NCBI GenBank assembly: GCA_020080175.1
Contig: JAGHQL010000118.1
Coordinates: forward strand, 1-64,000
Origin: Glutinoglossum americanum
Lineage: Eukaryota > Ascomycota > Geoglossomycetes > Geoglossales > Geoglossaceae
Length of the DNA: 64,000 nucleotides
Reading direction: 5' to 3'
Shown here one piece after another: positions 1 to 10,213 of the stretch; position 1 is the stretch's first letter; the number at the start of each line of letters is the position of its first letter. The position numbers and the translations under genes are program-made. Below the pieces are notes generated by a model. The model did not search any database. It had not been told where the DNA came from and worked only from the letters and a program-made list of their open reading frames with translations.

Positions 1-1
1 C

Positions 2-30
<29 letters not shown>
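1..30. repeat. Poly-C run at window start
   Basis: Thirty consecutive C residues open the window. No telomere-like repeat (such as CCCTAA units) follows. It may be a genuine homopolymer or an assembly/sequence-end artefact; similar but shorter C runs occur near 2787, 20507 and 35971. Confidence 0.9.
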
Positions 31-32
<2 letters not shown>

Positions 33-388
33 CCCCAGCGCACACACATACATACATTTTCATTTGGGGGAGGCTCGGCACACGGAAGCCGGAAGGGGAA
101 GTCGCGAGCCTGGAAATAGACTCGGACGGCGGGGGTGGTTGCTTGTTTGTTGTTTGCTGTTGCCGTGGAGGGAAGAGAAGAATGTATAAAGGTGGGTGTT
201 GGGGGGGGGAGGGGAGGGGGACTCTTTTTTTCTCTCTCTACCGGTGGTGGATCTTTTTTTTTTTTTTCTTTGCTTGCTTGCTTGCTTCCAGAGAAGATAC
301 GAGAGAGCAGAGAGGGAGAGAGACGGATTGATTATTCTAGCTTTTTGCTTCGGACGCTGCTTCTATTGTTTTCCGCGGGGCCTCCGGG

Positions 389-405
389 TATATATATATA
401 TATAT
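389..405 (+). promoter_or_regulatory. TA-dinucleotide run, possible TATA element
   Basis: An uninterrupted TATATA run lies about 44 bases before the ATG of the ferritin-like gene, followed by a pyrimidine-rich stretch. The position suits a core promoter or 5' leader element, but it could be a plain microsatellite. The upstream 1-388 bases hold T and G tracts and no gene that I see. Confidence 0.3.
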
Positions 406-448
406 CTCTCCGTCCGGTTTTTGCGTCCTCGAAAGAAGAAGAAAGAAG

Positions 449-1781
449 ATGAGGTTCTCCAGCGCCGTCGTCGCGGCCGTCGTCGCAGCGGGGTTGAGCG
501 CCGCGGCGCCGCTGGTGGTCGAGAGGATGGACGAGCAGGCCGTGATCACGGACGGTACGCCCGACCCCTCTCCGCCTCCAGGCGCTCCCGAACTAACGCC
601 TGCCCCCCCCGACATCCAGACGTGATACTGAACTAGTACGCCCACCCGCCCTCCCGGCAAAGCAAAGCATGGGATGCAATCTTCTTTTTTTTTTTTTCTC
701 TTTTCTTTCTTTCTTTCTAACGTGTCCCCCCGCGGTCTAGCGCCCTCACGCTCGAGCACCTCGAGGACAACTTCTACAGGACCGGGCTCCAGAACTTCTC
801 CGAGGCGGCGTTTGCGGAGGCTGGGTTCGACGCTACGTTTTTTCAGAACGTCAAGGAGATTGCAAAGGATGAGCAGACGCATGTCGAGTTTCTCACAAAG
901 GCTCTTACCGGTGAGGAATCCCCTTCCCCTCTTCGCGGCTATATGGTTAGGAGCGTTGGTGGGCTGATTAGCTTTTCTTGTCCTGTAGATGGTGGATTCA
1001 CCCCCGTTAAGGAGTGCGAGTATTCTTTCCCCGTCACCGACGTCAAGAGCTTCGTGCTTGTGAGCAGCATTCTTGAAGGTAGTTGAGCCGTGAAAAATCC
1101 GGTGCCACGTTGGGTTACGCAGACTAAATGGTTCTTCTTCTCTCCGCGATAGGCGTCGGCGTCACTGCCTATCTGGGCGCTGCGGCGCAGATCATGAGCG
1201 GGGATATCCTCACGGCCGCTGGCTCCATCCTAACCGTCGAAGCCCGCCACTCCGCGTTCCTCCGCTCCGCTCTCCAGGAGTCCCCCTTCCCCCAGCCCTT
1301 CGACGTCCCGCTTTCCCTCGACGAAGTCTTCACGCTGGCCGCCGGCTTCATCGTGTCGTGTCCCGCCGACAACCCAAAGCTCCCCGTCAAGGCCTTCCCG
1401 ACGCTCGTGCTCGACCCGGCCACCCCGTCACCCGTCGTCGGAGGCCAATACGTCACGCTCTTGACCCCGGGGTACCAGCTGAAGCCCGCCAACGGCGGCA
1501 CCCCGATCTTCGGCGCCTGGATCACGGTCACCGGCCCGATATTCGTGGAGGCCGAGCCCGTCAACGGCGGATTCAGCGTCGAGGTGCCGTCTGAGGTTAA
1601 CGGGCAGAGCTACGTCGTGCTGACGGGCTGCAACGAGACCGTGACGGACGACACCGTCGCCGCTGGCCCTGCTATCGTCGAGGTGAGTTTTAATCGTTTG
1701 CCCGATATACGTGCGCGGATAAACCTGACTCTGACTGGCTGGCGTCAATCCGTATAGATCACCCAACCTCTGGAGGAATAG
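449..1781 (+). CDS. Secreted ferritin-like domain protein (Rds1/LsdA-like)
   Basis: Exons 449-554, 620-635, 741-910, 989-1078, 1153-1682 and 1758-1781 join in phase to a 311-residue protein. Residues 1-20 form a signal peptide rich in Ala and Val. The next part reads DVILNYALTLEHLEDNFY, the first helix of the Ferritin_2-type four-helix bundle, with EQTH and later EARHSAF supplying further Glu/His positions typical of iron ligands. Family members in ascomycetes are stress-, sexual development- or desiccation-related secreted or wall proteins; the exact role and whether metal is bound are inferred. The tail after the helical domain is beta-like and Pro/Gly-rich, with no clear GPI signal. Exon 2 is only 16 nt, but it encodes the core of the helix, so it must be real. 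Confidence 0.85.
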
Positions 1782-2229
1782 AAGATCCGTCGTTTTGGAA
1801 CCAAAGAAGAAAAAAAGGAGGGAAAAATTAGAATTGGCGTGCCCGGCTTTAAATTTTTTTTTTTTTGCTCGAGTAAAAATTCTCGATGGTCTCTTTTTTG
1901 CCGGGGGGCCATCTTCGGAATCGAGAAAAAAGCATTGAGATATATACAGTTTTTTTTTTTTTTTTTTTTTGACCGCCCGAAGAAGCAGCTTTGTCGTATG
2001 GTTTAGGCTCTCTTCTTTTTCTTTTTTTTTTTTGTACAGACATTTTCTTCGTTGGGCGCCGTTTGCGGGTTTAGAAAAAAAAAAAAAAAGGCCAGAGCTT
2101 TTCTTCTTTGTCTTGGCCCTTTGCCCGGAGGGGTAGCTAGAATTAATGAAAAAAACTCGTTTTTTTTTTTAAAAAATGATAAAAACTGAGGCGATGTGGG
2201 GATTTTTCTCGTAGCTTTTCGGGAAAATT

Positions 2230-2265
<36 letters not shown>

Positions 2266-3885
2266 GCGTGCTGGAATATTGGGAGGTTCTCTGTCGGCTT
2301 TACGGTCCGGCGTGGCGGCTCATCGAGCCCTTTCCCTCGAACCCTCACGACGGCACATTACCCACCTCACGGACCCACCTCCCCAACCTCCCTTTTTCTT
2401 TTTTTTTTTCTTTCTCAAATATCACGACCACCGGTCAGTCTGAAAGCTCTTCTTTTTTTTTTTTTTTTTTTTTCTTTTCCATCTAGTCTAAAACGTCAGC
2501 GCGGTGTTGGGGCGCGCATGGCATATACACGGCGTAGTGGAGCGGACGGTGAATGAGTGAGGGTGGGTAGAGAGAGGGGAGGGGGCCCGCAATTCCAGTT
2601 TCCCTTTGTCCTTTTTTGGCTTTTTGGTGGGTGGGTGGGGGAGGGTCCGGAATTCCAATTCCAATTCCAATTCCTGTTTCCTTTTTGGCCTTTTTCTTGG
2701 GTGGTTGGTTGGTTGGTTGACGGGAGGTGCGCGGTGGCTTTTTCAGGTCCTTCTCTTGCTCGTCGGGGGAGTATTTGATATCGCCTCCCCCCCCCCCCTA
2801 CCCTGCGCGGTTCGCCCTTTGGTGGGGGCTATATCTGGGCCTGGGCTGGGGCGTCAGCAGGTGGGTTGGAAGGGCAGGGGTTTATCCTTTCCGTGGTGAA
2901 AAAAGTATGTTCTTTTTGCCCTGTTGTTGTTGTTGTTGTTTCGTCTTCGCCTAGTCTTCTCGCCCCCCCTCTTTTGCTCAGACGAATGCGGGGAAATCCT
3001 AACTACATCCCAGTTTCCTTCTCTGATCTCTCTCCTTGGTCTTTGGAAATCGCCCCACTCATGCCCCTCAGCCCAAACTCTAAGCTCCAAGCTCCATCTC
3101 CTCTTGGCCTCACCTGCCCAAGAACCCGCCTGACTCACCAGGCGCTTTCTGGTGCCCTTTTGTTTTTTCTTGGGCACCTCATCCTTCATCCTTTAATTTT
3201 ATCTCTCCGTTGATTTTTCTCGGGCCTCCCCCTCGAGTAAGCTCTAAGCTCCGGCCTTGACTCACCGAATCCTCCTCTAGGGGTTCTCCTCGTGGCTTAC
3301 GAATATCAAATCACCCCAAGCCCAAAATACCACTAACAAAAATGTTTGTGCTTTAACTATCTCTTTGTTTCGTTGATTGATTGGCACGCACGCACACACA
3401 AATACACACATGGAAAAAAAAATGGTGTGATCGGTTCTCAGCTAGAAATACAAAGATACTAGTACAGAAGGAGAAATTGAATCGGAAGGCATGGGCTGAG
3501 GCAATCAGTGCGGGGAGGGGTAAAAATGAAAATTGTAAACGCGCGAGCGCTGAATCAATCGGTGGTTAAAGTGCCGGCCTGGACATCCAGTGTGGGCATT
3601 AGGTGTCAAGGAGAGAACGCGGGGAAGACAAAACAACAACAAAAGAAAGGCAACAAATGAAACTAAAAAGTACAGGCAGTACAAATACAATGGCAGAGAG
3701 AGAGAGTGGGGGAGGGAAGGAGAGAGAGATTCTTGTCCTCTACGAAATCGACTTTGCTCCCAAATCGTCTCTCGTCTGGCCGCTCAACAAATCAGGATTC
3801 AACAAAAAGTCATCAAACAACGCTAAGAAAAACAACTCAAGGGACAACGACAACAACACGGGAGGTCTCGACAACCAGATCGAAT
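1782..3885. other. Gene-free, low-complexity spacer
   Basis: About 2.1 kb rich in long A, T and pyrimidine tracts, including an AAAAG repeat near 2240-2265, four AATTCC units at 2651-2674 and a GGTT repeat near 2701-2719. Short open frames on both strands are low-complexity translations with no start context or similarity, so I support no gene here. It must hold the 3' ends of the two flanking convergent genes. Confidence 0.6.
2651..2674. repeat. Tandem AATTCC hexamer repeat
   Basis: Four consecutive copies of the hexamer AATTCC are seen, followed within 30 bases by a GGTT tetramer repeat. This is a simple-sequence repeat in spacer DNA. Confidence 0.8.
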
Positions 3886-5420
3886 TTAATTGCCGGTGGT
3901 AGTCGGGGGGGTGTCCCAGTGCCGCAACATCTGAGCCACAGCTCGATTCCATTCATTCATGAGGGCATTGGCGAGCTGAGCCGCGCTGGCCTTGTCAGGA
4001 GTGCGGTTGCCCCACATGGCTGGTTTGGCTGCCATTACCGCGGCGTGTTTGGCGATCAAGTGTCTATTCGGGTTTGCTTGTCAGTAACCATCCCACCTCC
4101 GTGTCCTAGCCTGCTTCTTTCTGGAAAAAAAAAAAAAAATAGAAGACTCACTCATTCTGAATTTTCATCAGGACCAACCAGCAGTAGTTCCAACTCCTCG
4201 TGCTCGCTGGGTCCTCGATAACCTTCCACTTGGCCTCGTCCAGGCACTCGGAGCTGAAGGGGTAGTTCCTGGTCAACCCGCGTAATTCGCTCAAGAAATT
4301 ATTGGAGTTGACGTAATAGGCCCAAGCGGTGGTCATGGGCTCGCTGAATTCTGCTTGGTCGAAATGCGCAAAGATTTTTTCGATGCGGCGCAGCTCTGTC
4401 AGAGTATTCACCCTATGAGTGCGGAGGGAGTTGATCAGTTGGTCCTTGTCAGTCTGCGCAGGTGAGATGATGTCAGCACTAACAAGTCATGCAGATCGAC
4501 AAAGAAGAGGGGGTTGTGCGTATGATTATGTCGTTCCTGCATAATTCAGGTACGACATGTGGGAAGGAGTTTAAGTCGTGGAGGGACTGCGTCTCTCACT
4601 GCGCGGGCTGCAGAGTGCAACTCGTGCAGTGGTAGAGGAGGCTGAGTGGAGAGACGGGAGACGTGGGGTTGGGGGCGCAAAGGCAGAAATGCCGTAAGCG
4701 AGACCGAACATCTCACGAGCACCCAAATGCGGCAACAGCAACAAAAGCAACACGCAATGATCGCTGTGACAATGGGTATCTGGGTATCATAAGGAAAGTA
4801 AGGAGAGTGGAGAGAGAGTGGGTATCTTAATGAAAGTAGGAAAATTAAACTCAAAAAAAATCAAGGAGGAACAATACATATACGAGCCCAGGACTGACTT
4901 GGGACATGCTTCTCGGATCATTCATCGTGTACGGCGAGACGAGGCGGTAACTCTGTGGGCCCGGCGTGCTGTAGACAGAGTCCTGGGAGGATGACGAGTA
5001 GCTAGACATTGGGCGGCTACCGCTGAGGTCGCCTATGAACTGGTCTGGGGAAAAGATGCTCGAAGGGGTGCGGGAGACTTCGGCGGGATCGATTAAAAGC
5101 TCGGGCGGTCCAGGAAGTGGCTCTTGCTTGATATATGGTTGGGGAGGGAAGGTGCGAAACGGTGACGGCGCGGCTACGGGGAAATATCCTGGTGCGGGAT
5201 CAGCACTTTGGGGCGTCTGACTTGGGGCAAATATGTAGGGTGGTGAGACGAGCAGCGACCCCGGGCTTGACGTAGAGGAGCGGAAAGTTGGGACCGGGAG
5301 ATAGGTTATCGTTGAAGTCTGCTGTTGCTGTTGCTGTTGCTGTGATATTTCTTCTGGTGTTCTCTCCTGGCCTTGATGCTTGGTATCTGTCGTATTGTTG
5401 TCGTTGTGCTGCTGGGACAT
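3886..5420 (-). CDS. Hypothetical Gln/Ser/Pro-rich protein with helical C-terminal domain
   Basis: I do not recognise this protein. Exons 5420-4899, 4453-4152 and 4063-3886 (minus strand) join in phase to 333 residues. Residues 1-174 are low complexity: a run of eight Gln near residue 28, then Ser, Pro and Tyr-rich sequence with no predicted fold. Residues 175-333 look ordered and helical, with the segment LRRIEKIFAHFDQAEF, a Trp-rich stretch (AWAYYVN, EAKWKV, RSWNYCW) and a final helix before TTTGN. The pattern of a disordered N-terminus and a compact C-terminus suits a regulatory or nuclear protein, but that is inference. The first intron is 445 bases, far longer than others here, and might hide a further exon. 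The second intron has a good GTGAGT donor. Confidence 0.6.
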
Positions 5421-8400
5421 GTGGGTAGAGGTGGGAGACCGAGTTAAGTTATATAGGCCGCGAAGGGAGCCGGGAAAAACGACCCGAGGGGAAAACAGAC
5501 GTCCTTGTTTCTGGTTCGCCGTTGAGCGTAGTCACAGAGCCGCCCCCAGGTGCAGGGACCCGTCGCAGAAAGAAACAGAAATTTGTCTGATGAGACCTCA
5601 GGTCAAAGACGTAGGGCAGCAGCTGGAACAGTGTCGGGAACTTCGGGAACCGGCTTGACTTGCTGATAAGATGATGACAACGACGATATGATGTAAACTC
5701 TTGTAGTGAGTGTGGCAGGGCAGGCAACGTCAGTGGAAGAGATATCACGGCATGCACCCTGCAGGAGACAATGAAGGTCTTATAGCTGGAAAAGATAAGC
5801 TGCTAGTCCATTAGAGAGACAACAGATCAGACGCATTGCACTCCGGCTCCTTCATTAAAAAAAAAAGAACCTTTATCCTGCTTTGGAATCCAACTCACGG
5901 AGGGATTTGACGAATAGGTGTAATCGGCCCATAGTTGTGTGTAGACTTGGATACCCTACGATTCCTCGAGCATGGATTAGGCCAACAGCAGACGACCCTC
6001 GCAAATCTCACTCTGTCTGGACCTTTCTCGCTAGTTACCGGGGCATTCGTCTATTACCGTTAATAACATGTTTCGCCGTGGGTGGGGACGTCAATCATTG
6101 TGGCTGATTGTGGGGGGGTGGAGGGGGCGCGCGAGTAGACAGTGCAACTGCGCCATGGGGGTGTTTTTTTTATTTCTTTTCTTTCCTGGAGAGTTAGTAG
6201 CTAACTGGTAATCATCAGCGTTCCAGGGGTCTGGTTTGTGGGGCGGTGATTAGCCAAAGTGTGGTTCCAGGAGTCCAACGGCAGCGTGAAGATACGGAAC
6301 TTCTCCCTGAACAGTTCGGGACTCCGAGCCTGCAGAAATTTCTTCTCCTAGCAAACTCCCGGCGCAGCCGTTGGTTGTTTAGTTGGTTACGTCAAATTTC
6401 GAAAGCTGTATAGTTGGGGGGTTTGGATAGAAGCAACAAGTCGGCCGACCAGCGGGCACAAAGCTCTTTGGTCGGTCATCTTTTCTCGGGCAAGACAGCC
6501 CACGATCGACTCCCGACCAGCGGTACATACGGGCGATGGGAGAGGCTGACTGGGCGGCGGTTCAGCTTAACTAATGAGAGCGGGTGCTTGGTTGTTTTTT
6601 CTTGCAGCTGCTCGGCGAGGTCCTGCTGCTCCCAGAGGCTGGCATAATCACAGATCACCATAACTTTATTTTGAGGTGCAGAAGCTTATGCCACCATGAT
6701 GATGAGATTAGGCGAGGTGGTCAATTGCAGCCTTAATCCACGAATCACAGCGCCGCATTTAATTTGCCCAAATTAAGCAGTCAGCCCGTATTTTGCCAAA
6801 ATGCTACAAATAGACCCTATTCCAGCACGTGCGTCCGGGCCATGCCACAGCGCAACGTCCAACGTACAACCTACGTGATACGACGAAGCCGCCGGCGACG
6901 ACAGCCCAACGGCGACGGCGACTCCGGTGCCCAACAAGCCAACTCTGGCCAGTATGTCAGAGGGCTCTTTCGGCAGACCGTCTCAACTCATCATCGACCC
7001 GCCTTCGCTTTTCTCGCATGCCTGCGTCAGCCGTTTGTAGTGGAAAAGAAATATTGGCCAGCTGGTCGCCAGGCTTGCTCTCGGCTCGAGCGGCACGAGA
7101 AGCACGTCGCAGGAACCATTCGGGATACCAAGGCGGAAGGGAAAATCCTTCTGCCTCGCTTTCAGTCATCTGAGTCTGCGAAAAACCGCCGCAGCTTCCT
7201 TCTTCGCTCTTCGTCGCTCTTTTTTTCGCACGTATGTGACTCAATGTGGCTTGAGCTCGCCCGTTTTGGAAGATGTGAGGCGGAAAAGCAACGTGCAGCG
7301 AACTCTGAAACATTCTGGAACGCGCTAATCGTTCCCACCAATCCACACACGACATATGTGCCTGGCATTCAGCACCAGTGCCAGGGAGCCGGAACCAACC
7401 GACCGGGCTGGGCATTCCAGCGACCGCCTCAGGTTGTCCTCCCTCCACACCATCGCCCAATCGTCTTTGCTGATTGAGAATTTTCTGCGCTTATCTCTTT
7501 GCCGGCCGTAACATATTTTGAATTTTTTTCCCCCTGACGCACGCTGCACTGTGTGTTCTCTGCCCACGTCCGTGATCCGCATTAGTTATACTCTAGGCTA
7601 CCAAAACCCTGCAGTCGAAAACCTGAAACATTTTAGCCAAGCCTAGTTATCGTCGAACCTCATCTCGGTCGTGTCCGATATTGTCAGATTCAAGAGGAGA
7701 ACAACCACCTGACAACGCCGGGACCCCCACCTCCGAGTGACTCTTTCGTCGCGAGTGGCTTCTCGTGTCAGCCCTAGTGTCGATCTGCAACTCCAACGAT
7801 GCATTTTGAGCAGACCTGTGTCTTGTTAGATGCGCAGCTGGGATGGGAGGCGTTGGAATTGGCTGTATCGGGCTGGGTGGACCGAAAAGTAACTACATTG
7901 AGATGGCATGTTGGAGTGATATGTCAGACGCGCAGCCTCGACTCCGCCAACCGCCGCCGCGTTGCTGGTTGCTGTTTGAGATCTGCTGTTGACGGCCGAT
8001 AGTTCTGCAGGGATTTGCAATAGCCTCATGGCGCCAATTGTTTCACGAGGCTGAGTCGCCAACGGTGTGGGGTCCGGCCCGTCTAGCCCCCAGTAGAGAG
8101 ACGCGCAATAGGCGATTCTCCACATTCCGTTTGACGCAGCGTCGCCCGTATGCATTGCCGCCATACCAGGCTCAGTATTCACAACATAGCCAGTAGAGCT
8201 GATGAGACATGCATCACCTGTCTCTTTTATCGGCCCTCGTTCTGTAGTTAAGGTTGCTGGCATCCGACTCTATCCGTCGCGAAACACTCTAGTTCCTGTC
8301 ATTTTCACTGGCGAAATGACCCCGAGGCTTCTAATGCACCTATATCAAGCCTTTTTAAAAAAATTCGTCCCCTTGGTTCGGTAATGCTGCTGCCTACGAG

Positions 8401-10213
8401 TCGCTACCTTGGAGGTGAAGGAAAAATCTTCGGGGGCAAGACTTGCCAGGTAGAGTAGTATCTAGACTCTTACTCCGGCCCAGCCGTTCTTCCCCCACAT
8501 CTTAAATGCCGCGGGAGCCGTGGCGGCGAATGGACAATGTGAGACCTATCGATGGAACAGTCAAATCAGTAGAACGTCACTACTTAACTATTGAACGAGA
8601 CATATCCGCCGATCCTTCTATCGAGAGACATCTGGGGGGAGGTCAAAAGGTGACATTGGTAATGACTATCGGGATTAGCGATGATTCATAGTTTCTTGTT
8701 CATAGAGGGCTTACTGGTATTTCACCATCAGCATCTTATCCGAATTTCCCATCGCAAGCGCACGGGACAGAAGGCAACCTTCGGAAATGCCACCTCTGCG
8801 CATGTTTCACTTTCTCTCTATCGCTCCACTCTTCTTTCCTAGACACCTAGGAGATTAAATGCGATTACTGTTTAGCCGCCACCCGTTTTCCCTCTTTACC
8901 TTCTTACGCTATCATTAACCGGCCCGCCTTAGGCTCGAGTTTCTGGAGTTGCACCCTCTAGCGCTAGTCTTGCTTGCTTGGAGAACCATTTCTGAGACGG
9001 CCGACGTTTGAACTCACCAAATGCGACTATGTCTTCCACTCTGCACGCTGTGGGAAAGTCAAATAGAGGGCTTTAGACGAGACACAAACGTCGCTGGGCA
9101 GTTCTAGTGCGAGAGCTGATCGCCTCCGGAGCTTGTTGAGGAAATGATGGAATGTTGGTAGGCTTGTTTTTCATCGAGGCGTCTCAGCAGCGGTCCCTTC
9201 AACATATCGCGCACCGGGTAAGTTCAGACAATGCTCTCGTGTGTAAGTAGGACCTCGAATCCACTTGAGCATCGCTAAGGGAGTGCCCATGGAGGCACAC
9301 ACCAAACAGTTATTATAGGGATTCTCCCAAGGCAGTTCTCTCAGAGCTACGCTCGCTAGCCGCTAAGAAAATGGCTGAAAATCACTATATGGCGTTTAGG
9401 GACGACGGTATGAGAAGCCGTGGGATGTGGTAGAGATCCTCCTCGAAAAGCCTCAAAGAGGGGGTAATTCCCGGTGAAGTATATCCTGTATCGCTTGTTG
9501 CCTGTTATCCTTTTCAAAAGGGCCTAGGCGGCCCCGCAGTACCATAAAATCTCAGGGGATATCCAAAGTTAAGGGGGTTAGAGGGTAGTTGCAACTCTAG
9601 AAGGACCAAAAAAAGATAGGTAAATTCCAACCATTTCTCTGAGCGGTCTTGCTTATGTCCTGGTCGACTTTCCAATATCTTAAAATTTCCTAGAACACCA
9701 CCCTACTCTAAACTGCCCCTAAGTCGCCTCGAGGCTAGCATGGAAGCGGCTCAAGTTTGCAGCCCTTTTGTCTCCTCACGCTGGGGAATAGAACTAGGTA
9801 GGGGCCGTACCTAAAGCACACAGCACTGCACCCTCTGGGGTATGCGGCACTTTCGGCTCAATGGAGCGACAGTCGTGATCGTTTATTTGTTGGGGGTGCT
9901 CTTAACAGAAAAATTACCGTTTGTAATCTGGATACTCTCTGGGCAGCCTTGGGTGTTGGGGTCAGTCTGGAAAATCCAAGACTCACTCCTCATGAAAACG
10001 CATGTTTGGTTCGAACGCCTTTCCCTGACCTAGATATGCCGAGAGGTCAAGTTTGCTGTCACACGCACCAACCCAGACCTTGAAAAGCACTTCGCACGTC
10101 GTCTGCTTTCTTTCCTCCTCCATCTTTCCATCAACCTACTTCTCAGCCTTACTTTTCGTCTATCACATTGTTTCGTTCTTGCAATATCTCCTTCCAAAAA
10201 AGCGAACTGCACG
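5421..10213. other. 4.8 kb gene-poor region
   Basis: No open frame in this stretch has a plausible start, domain or splice pattern. The longest frames, around 6764-7477 plus and 6957-7460 minus, overlap each other antisense and read as random, Arg-rich protein. I found no inverted terminal repeats, no tRNA with paired A and B boxes, and no obvious decayed transposase. The first few hundred bases upstream of 5420 would carry the promoter of the minus-strand gene. Long non-coding RNA or rapidly evolving small genes cannot be excluded. Confidence 0.5.

Noticed and set aside
337-882. 181-residue frame antisense to the ferritin-like gene
   Set aside because: It lies opposite confirmed exons and introns and translates to low-complexity Lys/Glu/Ser sequence.
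2854-3213. Overlapping sense and antisense frames in spacer
   Set aside because: Low complexity, with a GTT repeat producing poly-Val or poly-Asn; no support for coding.
6764-7477. 237-residue plus-strand frame with an overlapping 167-residue minus-strand frame
   Set aside because: Neither has a convincing ATG, domain or splice structure; composition is Arg/Ser-rich as expected for GC-biased chance frames.
9990-10025. GGTTCGAAC string resembling a tRNA B box
   Set aside because: No matching A box, acceptor stem or anticodon arm at the right distance upstream.
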